A stretch of DNA of 64,000 bases, taken from Lewinellaceae bacterium (lineage in GTDB: Bacteria > Bacteroidota > Bacteroidia > Chitinophagales > Saprospiraceae). Made by a program: the position numbers and the translations under genes. The DNA is taken from NCBI GenBank assembly GCA_020636215.1, contig JACJYG010000007.1, forward strand, positions 186,001-250,000, in the 5' to 3' direction. The notes beneath the pieces were generated by a model that saw only the letters and a program-made list of their open reading frames with translations, was not told where the DNA came from and made no database searches. Numbering within the stretch: the stretch's first letter is position 1; each line of letters opens with the position of its first letter. Shown in pieces: positions 8,234 to 17,026 of this stretch.

Positions 8234-9412
8234 TTAATCCCTATTACTTTTCTGCAAACTGAATTGTACTGCGCCGTTCCTTTGATTAACCGAAAAGGAT
8301 ACCCGAAGCTTGGCTCTTTTCTCTATCCATTTGCATCCGTGGCCATCCCAGTAATATAGCCCGTGTTTTACGATATAGCACTGGTTTACCATTATGTCAT
8401 TATCAGGAAAATTGGGATTGGGGCTTTCCACAATAAAGGTGGCATCGCCTGAAACTTCTCTTAAAGGAGTATCTTGGCTGTACTCATTGAGAACGGTGAA
8501 ATCATTTTCCGCACAATTTTGAGCTTCATAAATTTGCCACCAGTGGGACACACCATAAGGGGCAGGATAATCCGGTTCAAATACCAGGCTGGTTATAATA
8601 TTACCATCTATTGAGGAACTTGCCAGGCTAAAGTCGGCGTATTCCAGTAACTCTTCACAAGTTTTGTAAGGATCTTCCTCGATACACAGGTCGTCAATGA
8701 ACCCATGAGAAATGTACTCGGCCCCATTGATGGTTTCGTCGTTTTCGGGCGTTATGAATAGAAAGTAGTAATCTTCGTCGGGTATCCAGTTCTCGAAAAA
8801 GTGCAGCTGCCAGCCGTCATTTTCCACAATGGTTTGACTGGTCGTTATAAGCGTGCAGGTCTCGCCAGGGCATTGCGGGGTATTCAGCGTTTGGGACTTG
8901 GAAGCCAATAATTTGAATCTTATGTGTTTGGAAGGGTTTGCAGGGTGGCTGTAAACGTATTTGAAAGCAAAACAGCCTTTGTACCTTTTTCCCTCTTCGA
9001 AATAGACTTTTTGCCAGACCGATTCCGATACTACCTGGTTGCCCCACAGATAAATAAAACCTGGAGTCATATAACCCATTCCCGGCTGATACTGCGGTGT
9101 GTTGGTTCCTTTGTTCCAACCGGGAACTGAAGACGGAGAGGTAATATTACCACCCGTTGCAGGGCCATCGCTAAAGTTTCCGTTTTGGACAATGCTGCTG
9201 GTGCATCGGCAATATTCCATGCCGGCGGGCAACTCGTCTTGTGCATGTTTAAGAATGCTACCCATGGGAACTCCTTGTTCATATTGTTTATTGGACTCTT
9301 TCCTGATTTCAGGTTTTTCCTGAGCATTCAGTCCAGTATTTATGGCAAAAAGAATAAAAGCGGTGAACGATAGCTTGGCAAAAAGAGATATTTTGGATTT
9401 CAGATTTTTCAT
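8234..9412 (-). CDS. Secreted hypothetical protein
   Basis: The 392-residue protein has a Sec signal peptide (KISLFAKLSFTAFILFAINTGLNAQ) and a mature chain with many Cys, Trp and Tyr residues. Residues about 70-230 (QNGNFSDGPATGGNITSP, later WQKVYFEEGKRYKGCF and GFIDDLCIEED) resemble the beta-sandwich modules that Bacteroidota use for carbohydrate or surface binding. No T9SS sorting domain is visible at the C-terminus. It heads a run of three minus-strand genes for exported proteins, each with its own leader region. Function unknown. Confidence 0.75.
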   Translation of the reverse strand: MKNLKSKISLFAKLSFTAFILFAINTGLNAQEKPEIRKESNKQYEQGVPMGSILKHAQDELPAGMEYCRCTSSIVQNGNFSDGPATGGNITSPSSVPGWNKGTNTPQYQPGMGYMTPGFIYLWGNQVVSESVWQKVYFEEGKRYKGCFAFKYVYSHPANPSKHIRFKLLASKSQTLNTPQCPGETCTLITTSQTIVENDGWQLHFFENWIPDEDYYFLFITPENDETINGAEYISHGFIDDLCIEEDPYKTCEELLEYADFSLASSSIDGNIITSLVFEPDYPAPYGVSHWWQIYEAQNCAENDFTVLNEYSQDTPLREVSGDATFIVESPNPNFPDNDIMVNQCYIVKHGLYYWDGHGCKWIEKRAKLRVSFSVNQRNGAVQFSLQKSNRD

Positions 9413-9524
9413 CTTTCAAAAATTTGATGGTTTAAAAAATTACAGTGGCTTTCGGACTGTTTCGATTGGTTATTGGGGATTTTCATCCAGGGAGAAAAGT
9501 GTTTTTCTGCAATGGCCCCGGTAT

Positions 9525-10559
9525 TCAATCCGCATATTCCGCAATCCCGGCATCAAAGTATTTCCCCGGTGCATCTTTGCTGAAAGAAATAGAGATCCCC
9601 AAAAAACCTTTGCCGCCTTTGCCACCTGGGGATTCGATAATATCCAGCACTGTTCCGTCGGCGGCGTCCACCAGATAGTGGCGGTAGAAGACACTTTGGG
9701 AAGAAGCAATACTGCCTGGGCCCTTGGAGTTGGATACCTTCTGGACGATCATGGCGTAAGCATATCGGGCGTCGGCATTGGCTACTGCTTCATTGAAGGC
9801 ATCAGCCGATACAATGCTATAGGCATAAGGGTAGAGGCTGCTGATCTGGCTGGTGTCAAACGCCTCATCGATCCAGTCTTCCCGCAGCAACAGCGTTTTT
9901 TCTTTGAGGCGGGGTTTGTTGGCGGCCAGGGCCTCTGCAACATCTTTGAACTTCAGCTTGGGGTTGGCCTTTCTCATTTGGAAGTAGTTGTTCATAACAC
10001 TCATCCCGTAGGCCAGGTCTGATTTTTCGGGCATGATGTTGGCCAGGTAGGCCAGATAGACCGGCGAGTCTTTTCCGAACTTTTCGATCAGGGTAATGCG
10101 CATTTCTGTGAAGAGAGAAGCATGCGTGCGTTCCTGGTTGGCGCCGCTCCCGGCCCAGATCAGCCGGTTGTAAAGGGCCACTCCGCTTCTGAAGCCGCTC
10201 GGCCGGCGGTGGGTGCAGTACAGAACGGCGTATTTGCGGTCCTTCCGCTTCTGCAATTCCTCGACCTGCTTGCGGGTCTTGAATACGATGCCTTTGTTGC
10301 CGGTTTTCCAGTGCTTCCCAGCAACCTCCCGGAGGGCGGCATTGTATTCCTCGACGTAGGCTTCATAATCGGCCCGCGCTTCTTCCCGGATATCCTTCTT
10401 TTTGAAAGGGTTGACGGCATCTTTCGCCGGCGCTTCCAGCATGACGATGAGCTTACGGCCCTCCATCTCTTCGATATCTTTGATCTTGCCAAAGCCCATC
10501 TGGGCAGATGCCAAAGCGGCGCAGCACATGGCAGCCAGCAGCAAAATTGATTTTTTCAT
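9525..10559 (-). CDS. Secreted hypothetical protein
   Basis: The 344-residue protein has a clear signal peptide (MKKSILLLAAMCCAALASAQ). The mature chain is lysine- and glutamate-rich and helical in the first half (FKKKDIREEARADYEAYVEEY). The second half is more structured and ends in a glycine-rich SPGGKGGKGFLGISISF segment. No catalytic motif or known domain was recognised. Its start codon is followed upstream by a palindromic element at 10588-10685 that separates it from the lipoprotein gene. Confidence 0.75.
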   Translation of the reverse strand: MKKSILLLAAMCCAALASAQMGFGKIKDIEEMEGRKLIVMLEAPAKDAVNPFKKKDIREEARADYEAYVEEYNAALREVAGKHWKTGNKGIVFKTRKQVEELQKRKDRKYAVLYCTHRRPSGFRSGVALYNRLIWAGSGANQERTHASLFTEMRITLIEKFGKDSPVYLAYLANIMPEKSDLAYGMSVMNNYFQMRKANPKLKFKDVAEALAANKPRLKEKTLLLREDWIDEAFDTSQISSLYPYAYSIVSADAFNEAVANADARYAYAMIVQKVSNSKGPGSIASSQSVFYRHYLVDAADGTVLDIIESPGGKGGKGFLGISISFSKDAPGKYFDAGIAEYAD

Positions 10560-10587
10560 GATCGATTGGTTTAATGGTTAATTATTA

Positions 10588-10685
10588 TGAGGTAGTCACA
10601 TGAAGTATGTGTTATGTGGCGTTTAGCTTGATGCTATCCACCGCATCCACAGCATCTTGCATACGCCAAGTTGTGACTTGCCTCA
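10588..10685. repeat. 98-bp palindromic element C
   Basis: Outer arms TGAGGTAGTCACA (10588-10600) and TGTGACTTGCCTCA (10672-10685) pair with one bulge. Inside, TGGCGT pairs with ACGCCA and GATGCT with AGCATC. The element fills the gap between two genes, and its right end contains the TGA stop codon of the upstream lipoprotein gene (10683-10685). It may be a mobile palindrome or a 3'-end RNA structure. Confidence 0.55.
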
Positions 10686-11546
10686 ATATTTCAAATAAAA
10701 ACTCCCCCCCGTCAGCGACGCCGAGGCCGGGCCGATGAACTCACTGGCCTCGAAGCTGAAGGTTCCTTCGATCACCTTATTCACTTTGTCGTGGGTTGTG
10801 ATTTTCAGGGCGCCGCCATCGGCCATCAGCGTTGTTTGCGAATTGGGGTTGTACTGGGCGGCGTAATCCGAAGAAAAGGGGTCGTCCAGATCGTAGTCAC
10901 CGGGCGTGATATCAGAAGGGATAAAAAGCGCGACCGTTCGGGAGGCATCCGTGCTGGTCCCGCTGATGTTGAGTTGGCCGCCGCCGGCGAAGCCCGCTAC
11001 CATTTCAGCCTCCCAAAGCTGGCCGTCTATTTTTACCTTCAGGAAATTATCGCCCACCGGCGCGGCGCCAATCTGGTATTTCACATCCGTGAATACGCCA
11101 TCGACAACGGTTACCGTATCACCGGTAGCAGGCTCCTGGGCCAGGAAAAAGAAGGCGCCCGAAATAAGGGTGTCCTGCTCGTTCACTTCTTCGATTAGCA
11201 CCCGCCCCAGGCCCATGGGTGCGTTGCTGACGAAACCGAAGGCTCCAGCGGAAGGCTGCCATACACAGGCGTTCGACGTTCCGGAATAGGAGGGGTACTC
11301 CCCCTGGCCAAAGCCATCCAGCCTCAGCGAAATGGTGGACCCATCGGCCGCTATGCCTGAAATGGCGAACTGCCCCTGAACAAGGCCGGCGCTCACCGTT
11401 TGGGCCTCCCAGTCCTCTCCGCTGACAATGGCGCTCATCTGGCCCTGGCCTTCGGGGCGGATGTCGTCATCATTGTTGCAGCTCCAGATGGTAAATGCAG
11501 ACAGGGAAATGGCCAGCAGGAAAAAGAAATTACCCGATGTTTTCAT
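10683..11546 (-). CDS. Lipoprotein with two DUF6252-like repeats
   Basis: The 287-residue protein has a signal peptide ending at a lipidation-type cysteine (SAFTIWSCNNDDD). The Asp-rich stretch after the Cys is typical of Bacteroidota surface lipoproteins. Two related beta-rich repeats follow. The first starts MSAIVSGEDWEAQTVSAG and the second LKVKIDGQLWEAEMVAGF, each with an ISG(T/I) strand and an IxGTFSFE/ISGAFFF-type ending, as in DUF6252. Its promoter lies in a 58-bp module (11636-11693) that is also found upstream of 20590-21012. Function unknown. Confidence 0.8.
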   Translation of the reverse strand: MKTSGNFFFLLAISLSAFTIWSCNNDDDIRPEGQGQMSAIVSGEDWEAQTVSAGLVQGQFAISGIAADGSTISLRLDGFGQGEYPSYSGTSNACVWQPSAGAFGFVSNAPMGLGRVLIEEVNEQDTLISGAFFFLAQEPATGDTVTVVDGVFTDVKYQIGAAPVGDNFLKVKIDGQLWEAEMVAGFAGGGQLNISGTSTDASRTVALFIPSDITPGDYDLDDPFSSDYAAQYNPNSQTTLMADGGALKITTHDKVNKVIEGTFSFEASEFIGPASASLTGGSFYLKY

Positions 11547-11635
11547 GGTTGATCTTTTTTTGGTTGATACATGAAGGTTTCAGCCCTTCCGGGCGCCTGG
11601 CCCGGAGGGGATTTGTGGTGAAATATTTGATTTTG

Positions 11636-11693
11636 TTTTGCCTTACAAAGGTAGATGGAAGGGGAAGGCAGGTCTATAGAACTTTAGTTATAG
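11636..11693 (-). promoter_or_regulatory. Shared 58-bp promoter module, copy 1
   Basis: This block matches 21088-21145 with about four mismatches in 58. Read on the minus strand it carries an upstream motif CTATAACTAAAGTTCTATAG with AACT-AA-AGTT symmetry. A pyrimidine-rich spacer and the -7 element TACCTTTG (11646-11653) follow. It drives the lipoprotein gene at 10683-11546. The symmetric motif is a good candidate operator; the NarL-type regulator next door is an attractive but unproven binder. Confidence 0.65.
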
Positions 11694-11807
11694 GCTGAGG
11701 TAAGGCTTGATCCTCGGCTAAGTAAGGGCGCAATGGGAATGAACAGTCTCCGTCACAACCTCAGAAAGAGGAGCCTCGTCCAACCATTCAGCCATGGAAC
11801 CATTCAT

Positions 11808-12440
11808 TCACCCTTTCGAACTCAAATACTTTTGCACCGCTTCCGTGCGATTATTCACCTGCAGCTTTTTGTAGATGGCGTAGTTGTGCTGCTTGACCGT
11901 ACCTTCCGAGATGCCCAGCCGATCGGCAATTTCCTTGTTGAGCAAGCCCTGGGAAAGCTGTTCCAGGATTAGCAGCTGTTGCGGGGTCAGGTTCTCGAAA
12001 CCTTCCCCTGCTTTTTTATTATGGGTGTGAAAACTGCTGAGGACTTTCCGGGCAATGTCCCGGCTCATCGGCGCGCCGCCCTGTGCGTATTCCTCGATGG
12101 CGCGCAAAGCCCCGGTGGCCCGCTCGCTTTTCAGCACATAACCGACGGCGCCGGCTTTCAGCGCCTCGAACACATATTCGTCATTATCGAAAACCGTGAA
12201 CATCAGGAAGTCGACCTCCGGGGCCTGCAGCTTCACCCGGATCATACATTCCACGCCGTTCATTTTGGGCAGGCCGATGTCCATTAGCACCAGATCGGGC
12301 TGCTGCTGCGGCAAATGCGCCAGGGCGTCCTCTGCATTAGTAAAATGGCTCACACAGGCCATGCCCTCGGTTCTATCGATGCGCTTGACGAGGCTGTTGA
12401 GCACGTCCAGCTGGTCTTCTACTACGCTTACTCGGATCAT
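11808..12440 (-). CDS. NarL/LuxR-type response regulator
   Basis: The 210-residue protein has an N-terminal receiver domain with acidic pocket VEDQ (Glu8, Asp9) and phosphoacceptor Asp54 in DLVLMDIGLP. A conserved Thr precedes the output face and a Lys lies in YVLKSE. The C-terminal LuxR-type helix-turn-helix is LTPQQLLILEQLSQGLLNKEIADRLGIS in outline, followed by EGTVKQHNYAIYKKL. It lies 137 bases downstream of its cognate kinase gene on the same strand. Targets are not known; the shared promoter modules on both sides of this locus are candidates. Confidence 0.92.
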   Translation of the reverse strand: MIRVSVVEDQLDVLNSLVKRIDRTEGMACVSHFTNAEDALAHLPQQQPDLVLMDIGLPKMNGVECMIRVKLQAPEVDFLMFTVFDNDEYVFEALKAGAVGYVLKSERATGALRAIEEYAQGGAPMSRDIARKVLSSFHTHNKKAGEGFENLTPQQLLILEQLSQGLLNKEIADRLGISEGTVKQHNYAIYKKLQVNNRTEAVQKYLSSKG

Positions 12441-12577
12441 AGGTATTCGTATAGTAGGCTTTATTCGGTGGCCGGCCTCTCAATTGAAAAATTGTCGATT
12501 AAAGCCTGGTGAAAATAATGTTTCTGGGCCAGCACTAAAGTTAGCCCATTCTTCCCGGCTACGCTATCTAACCATCG

Positions 12578-15500
12578 TTATAGAGGCACACTTAGGCGTA
12601 ACAGCGTGCCTTCGCCCGGGCGGGATTGGAGCTCCAGTTGCCCGCCAATGGCTGCTGCCCGGCCCTTCATATTGTTCAATCCGTGGCCGGAGGCGGCTTG
12701 CGCCTGTACCTCAAAGCCCCGGCCATCGTCCTGTATTTCGAGTATGATCTGTTGCCCGTCAAGCTTCAGCGCCACCCGCACCTGTTTCGCCTGGGCGTGT
12801 TTGACGGTATTGTGTAGCGCTTCTTTGGCGATGAGGTAGACATTGCGCCGCCGCTCGCCCCCCAGGGTATATGTTTCAGCAGGCAGGGCCGGAAAATCCA
12901 GTTCGAAACGGATCTTATTGTCGGTGAGGAAATCTGTGGCGAAAGCCCGCAGGTGGCTGCTGAGGTCCGGCAGCGTATTTTTATCAGTATCCATGGCCCA
13001 GATGATCTCCCGCATGTTTTCCAGGGAATTTTCAGCCAGGCTGGAGATGCGCTGTACTTCATGCTTTGGGCCGCTATCGTCCTCCAGCAGCAGGTCTTCG
13101 CTGAGGAAGAGGATGGAAGACAGGCTGCTGCCCATATCGTCGTGCAGCTCTTTGGCGATGCGGTTGCGTTCCTCGTTGAGCGCCTGTTGGCGTTCCAGTA
13201 ATTCCCTTTGCTTGCGCAGTTTCCGGCGGTAAAAAGCCCCCACAATGCCCGCCACCAGCAGGAGCACGGCCAGCACGCTGCTGATCTTGAACCAGAGGGT
13301 TTGCCAGAAGGGGGGCTTTATGCCGATGGCCAGGGTGTGCTTCGGGCCCGCTTGCCCGTTGGCGTTCAGCGGCAGAACTTCCAGGCTGTACTGGCCGGGA
13401 GGTATTTTGGTGAAGCGGGCGAAGCCGCCGTTGGGCACGCTGGCCCAGTTGTCGTCGTAGCCGAGCAGGCGGTATTTCAGTTGGCTGGCTTTGGGTTGGT
13501 AGTATCCCACCGTTTTCAGTTCGAAGGCCAGAGTGTTCTGCCGGTAATTGAGGGCGAAGGCGGCCGCTTCACTGACGGCAAAGCCGGGGTCGTAGGGAGC
13601 ATTGTTCACCCATACGGCTTCGATATGCGCCTGAGGGATGGGAAACTGTTTAGGGATGGAATCCGGATGGAAAACGGCCAGGCCTCGGTCCGTTCCGAGC
13701 CATATTTTTCCGTCGGAAGCCAGCAGGGCGGCGCCGGGGGTGAAGTTCTCGCTGGGCAAGCCGTCAGCCTGGCCCAGGCGGAGCAGCTCGCCCGTTCGCC
13801 GGTTGTGATACCAGAGGCCCCGGTTGGAAGACAGCCAGAGGCTACCGGCCTTATCTTCCACCACCCCATAAATGCTGCAAGGCCCATCGAATTGGGCCGG
13901 GCCAAGGACGGGAAACAGTTTTTCGTTACTGTAACCATAAAGCCCTTTTTCAGTGGCAATCCAGATGGTATCGCTGAAACGGCTGGCCTGGGCGCCGTAG
14001 GTGTCGCTGGCCAGCTCGGGAAATTTTTGCCGGATCACCAGTTCCCCTCTCTTTCTGACGGCCACCCAGAGGGATTGGCTATTGAAAGGGATGAAAATGG
14101 TTTGGGCCCCGGCTTTGAAAAAATAGTCAAACTCAAAGCCTTGATAGTCCGCAAATTCGGATGCAGGAATTAACCGAAACGCAGCGTTTCGGGCTACCAA
14201 CTCGTAAACCCCTGCCGTGGTAACCACCCAATTTCTTTTCGGGCTTTCGTGGAAGAGGGACAGAAGCCTTTGCTCCCCGGAATAGACCTGCTCCCACTGG
14301 CTTTCGCCTTGCGAATAACGATAGATATTTTCGGGATCAACCGCCCAGGTCGTTCCGGAGGCATCCTGGCTCAGTTGGGAGAAAGCGCCAAAATCGAAGC
14401 CGCCCTCCTGGCTGGAGAATTGGTGTAACAAATGGCCGCTGCGGTTGAAAGTGAAGACCCCCTGTGGTTCTGTAAGCACCCATATTTTTTGATCCGGGCC
14501 TTCGATGATACTCCGTACGCCGGCCCCTCCGGGGCTGATCCTTTCCAGTGGGTTGGCAAAAGCTGCCGGGCGCTGCTGGGAATAATCGATACCCACCCGG
14601 TTGTGAGAAACCCATAGCTGGTGATCGGGGCTGGCGTAGGCCGAAGCCGGGCTATTGGTTGACAGGGAATGGGGCAGGCTGGGATTTGCTGCCCAGTTCT
14701 GAGTAAAAAGCGCCCGGGAAGTATTAAAATACCAAAGGCCGTGATTCCGGGAGGTGAGCACCAGCCCTGCTCCGGCATTCCATGCAGCGCCATCCCAGCA
14801 GTCGAAATCGGGGATGCCAGGCGGTTGATATACCTGAAGCTGCTTTCCCTCGCCGGGCGAAAAACCGATCAGCCCCAGATTGGAGAGCAGCCATAATTTA
14901 TCGTCCTTTCCGGGGATAGCCTTGGAAATATTGGCCCGGCCCAGCACGCCGTCCTGAAAGGGTACAGAAGCCCAGGCGCCGGGCGCCTCACCTGTGGCCC
15001 AGATCTCCAGGCCAGGCCCGTTCCACCAGGGGCAGGCGTAAATGATGCGAACGGCCCCGGCGGCCGTACTGTCTACACTGAACCGAACACCGGCCGTCTG
15101 GAAAAGCGGGGCGGAGGCTTGGCCCGAATAGACATTGTAGGTGAAAACCGATTCTCCTGCTTTCACCCACAAAGCGCCGCTGTTTTGTTCCAGGTGGAAA
15201 GCGTGGTAGTTGTTTTTAACGCCCTCACCCTTCTCCTGGAACCGGATATTCCGGATGGCGCCCTTTTTTCGTTCAAAACAGTGCAGGGCGGAAACGGAGG
15301 TAAACCAAAGGTTGCCATTCCTATCCTCCCAAAAGGCGCTTTGGATGTTCTGCGACAGTTCCTCGCCTGTTTCCATAGGTGGAATAGGATAGTGTTTTAC
15401 CACGCTGCCGTCGAAGCGGTAGACCCCCTGCAGGGAACTGATCCATAGGAAGCCCCGGCTGTCCTTCGTGAGCAGGGTGTTGAAGCTGTTATCTGTCAGG

Positions 15501-15613
15501 CCCTCTTCTTTGCCCAGGTGTTGGAAATAAAAAACCGGCTCCTGGGCGCGCATGCCCACGGCGAGGAGTAGTAAAAAAGGAGCAGTAAAAATAAAAGCCT
15601 TGATCGTGTCCAT
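12578..15613 (-). CDS. Sensor histidine kinase with two-component-regulator propeller
   Basis: The 1011-residue protein begins with a signal peptide and a large periplasmic sensor made of Reg_prop beta-propeller repeats (LTDNSFNTLLTKDSRGFLWI, later DKAGSLWLSSNRGLWYHN and ASDGKIWLGTDRGLAVF). A Y_Y_Y domain follows (LKYRLLGYDDNW, PPGQYSLEVLPLN). One membrane helix at about 780-800 leads to a cytoplasmic NarX-type HisKA_3 domain (NRIAKELHDDMGSSLSSILF). The HATPase domain ends with DDGRGFE and GHGLNNMKGRAAAIGG. The signal is likely periplasmic. It forms an operon with the regulator at 11808. Confidence 0.93.
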   Translation of the reverse strand: MDTIKAFIFTAPFLLLLAVGMRAQEPVFYFQHLGKEEGLTDNSFNTLLTKDSRGFLWISSLQGVYRFDGSVVKHYPIPPMETGEELSQNIQSAFWEDRNGNLWFTSVSALHCFERKKGAIRNIRFQEKGEGVKNNYHAFHLEQNSGALWVKAGESVFTYNVYSGQASAPLFQTAGVRFSVDSTAAGAVRIIYACPWWNGPGLEIWATGEAPGAWASVPFQDGVLGRANISKAIPGKDDKLWLLSNLGLIGFSPGEGKQLQVYQPPGIPDFDCWDGAAWNAGAGLVLTSRNHGLWYFNTSRALFTQNWAANPSLPHSLSTNSPASAYASPDHQLWVSHNRVGIDYSQQRPAAFANPLERISPGGAGVRSIIEGPDQKIWVLTEPQGVFTFNRSGHLLHQFSSQEGGFDFGAFSQLSQDASGTTWAVDPENIYRYSQGESQWEQVYSGEQRLLSLFHESPKRNWVVTTAGVYELVARNAAFRLIPASEFADYQGFEFDYFFKAGAQTIFIPFNSQSLWVAVRKRGELVIRQKFPELASDTYGAQASRFSDTIWIATEKGLYGYSNEKLFPVLGPAQFDGPCSIYGVVEDKAGSLWLSSNRGLWYHNRRTGELLRLGQADGLPSENFTPGAALLASDGKIWLGTDRGLAVFHPDSIPKQFPIPQAHIEAVWVNNAPYDPGFAVSEAAAFALNYRQNTLAFELKTVGYYQPKASQLKYRLLGYDDNWASVPNGGFARFTKIPPGQYSLEVLPLNANGQAGPKHTLAIGIKPPFWQTLWFKISSVLAVLLLVAGIVGAFYRRKLRKQRELLERQQALNEERNRIAKELHDDMGSSLSSILFLSEDLLLEDDSGPKHEVQRISSLAENSLENMREIIWAMDTDKNTLPDLSSHLRAFATDFLTDNKIRFELDFPALPAETYTLGGERRRNVYLIAKEALHNTVKHAQAKQVRVALKLDGQQIILEIQDDGRGFEVQAQAASGHGLNNMKGRAAAIGGQLELQSRPGEGTLLRLSVPL

Positions 15614-15658
15614 TAGGAAGCCTGAAAAGACACTCTAAGTTATACTTTTATCTCGAGG

Positions 15659-15698
15659 TAAAAAAAGTAGCCCGGACGAGCACAGGGTTCGTTCGGGC
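15659..15698 (-). terminator. Terminator of the 15759-16526 gene
   Basis: AGCCCGGACGA and TCGTTCGGGCT (10 of 11 paired) form a stem followed on the minus strand by an interrupted run of T (15659-15667). It lies between the hypothetical gene and the kinase gene and separates their transcripts. Confidence 0.6.
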
Positions 15699-15758
15699 TG
15701 TATCAGTTGTATTGAATGATTGAATCTAAAATGTGAGAAATGGAGAAAGTAACGATGG

Positions 15759-16526
15759 TCAGGTATGCATTTGCTGAATTTTTTCCGCTACACCACACCA
15801 GCTCTTGTACAGGTTGCCAATATTATCCAACACTTCCTGAGGGTGTTCCGCATGATTCAGTGCCTGCCCGAACGCATCAGAAAAGGGATACCAGTGCGGA
15901 GGGCAGGGCTGCCCGACTGAAGTAAGTGGGATTTCTTCTGATTCCATCTTCCCGCTTTCCTCTTCCGGAAGAGGCAGGTTGACTTCCACTTTCAAAGAAA
16001 AGCATTTGCCTGGCCTCCGGTTTTCGGTATTGGGTTTTGGAAAAGCCATCAGCCCAAAGTCAATTGCGCAACCGCAAAAAGTAATATCATGGGTTTCATC
16101 CGCTATCTCCAAAAAGGGCCGGAGTTGGTCGATCGTGAAGAAAACAAAGCCCACCCTTTTGTAAAATTCGAGCTCGCCGGCATTGGCCTGGTTCGTACCT
16201 AATATATCCAGGGGGTTCGATAGATAATAGGCCGTATCCTGAGGCAAGACTTTTAAATTCTGGTTGTCATCCGGTAAAAAATGGGGAAGCTCTCCATTAT
16301 CCCCTTCCTCTACATAATAGACCCGCCGTGCCTTGATGGTTGTACGATCCTCATGATCGATCTCAAAGGATAGGCCGATCAAATCCCCGTTATTTGTGCT
16401 ATTCTCCCAAATACTCTCGTCCTGATACCACTCCCGGATAATGCCTCCTTTGTAGGCTGCAATGCGTGTAGGCTGAAATACTTGTTGTGTGCCTGTAATG
16501 GTTGGATTCTTTACTTGCTTTGCCAT
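15759..16526 (-). CDS. Hypothetical protein
   Basis: The 255-residue protein has no signal peptide and no recognised domain. It shows an acidic, cytosolic composition and a C-terminal part with several Cys and Trp residues (PCPPHWYPFSDAFGQALN, LYKSWCGVAEKIQ). The clean start (MAKQVKNPTITGTQQVF), a near-consensus -7 element upstream and a downstream terminator support it as a real single-gene unit. Function unknown. Confidence 0.65.
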   Translation of the reverse strand: MAKQVKNPTITGTQQVFQPTRIAAYKGGIIREWYQDESIWENSTNNGDLIGLSFEIDHEDRTTIKARRVYYVEEGDNGELPHFLPDDNQNLKVLPQDTAYYLSNPLDILGTNQANAGELEFYKRVGFVFFTIDQLRPFLEIADETHDITFCGCAIDFGLMAFPKPNTENRRPGKCFSLKVEVNLPLPEEESGKMESEEIPLTSVGQPCPPHWYPFSDAFGQALNHAEHPQEVLDNIGNLYKSWCGVAEKIQQMHT

Positions 16527-17026
16527 AGGTGTTGATTTTTATGGGTTGAATATTTGTAAAAGTAAATTGCACTGGATGGCTGGTAATTCCTAATTGTTCC
16601 GCGCTCAATGCCCGGATTTATAACCAAAGTTATACCCCGCCCCCACTCCTGTAAGAATTTATACGGAGCTGCAGGCGAATAAGTTACATGGTTTTTGGGC
16701 GGCACGCACCCACCCGGTAGCCCTTTCCACTTTCCATAGTAGCTATGGTGTGTTATGGCCTCCGACAACTGGCGTGGATCATGTGTCCTTTCTGAGCCCC
16801 CAACTCACCACGCCACCACAGAGGGTTTCACCTGCTGCCCCTCCACTGTCCGTACGGTAAGCCTTCGTCCACTGCGCCATATTCCTAATACACTTAGCTT
16901 CCTATGGCTTTAAAGCTATCAACTGATGGAATCAGATCGTTTCGGCGATAGGGAATAAGTATTACTCTTGAGCAGCCCGTCGGGCCAAGGGCCAGCGCTC
17001 CCGATAATTTTCCCGCATACTCATCT
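16527..17026. other. 500-bp intergenic region, unrecognised content
   Basis: No gene with a credible composition is present on either strand. The part nearest 16526 holds the promoter of the hypothetical gene. The segment 16640-16930 has the look of a decayed element or structured RNA (GC-rich stretches alternating with short stems and a repeated TCCACTG), but no intron, transposase or RNA family could be named. Confidence 0.4.

Noticed and set aside
13208..14173. 321-residue plus-strand frame opposite the sensor kinase
   Set aside because: Shadow of the propeller coding sequence; no domain and low-quality composition.
16511..16768. 85-residue frame upstream of the hypothetical gene, considered as a transposase fragment
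   Set aside because: Only loosely protein-like; it overlaps the start of the next gene and no transposase motif was found.
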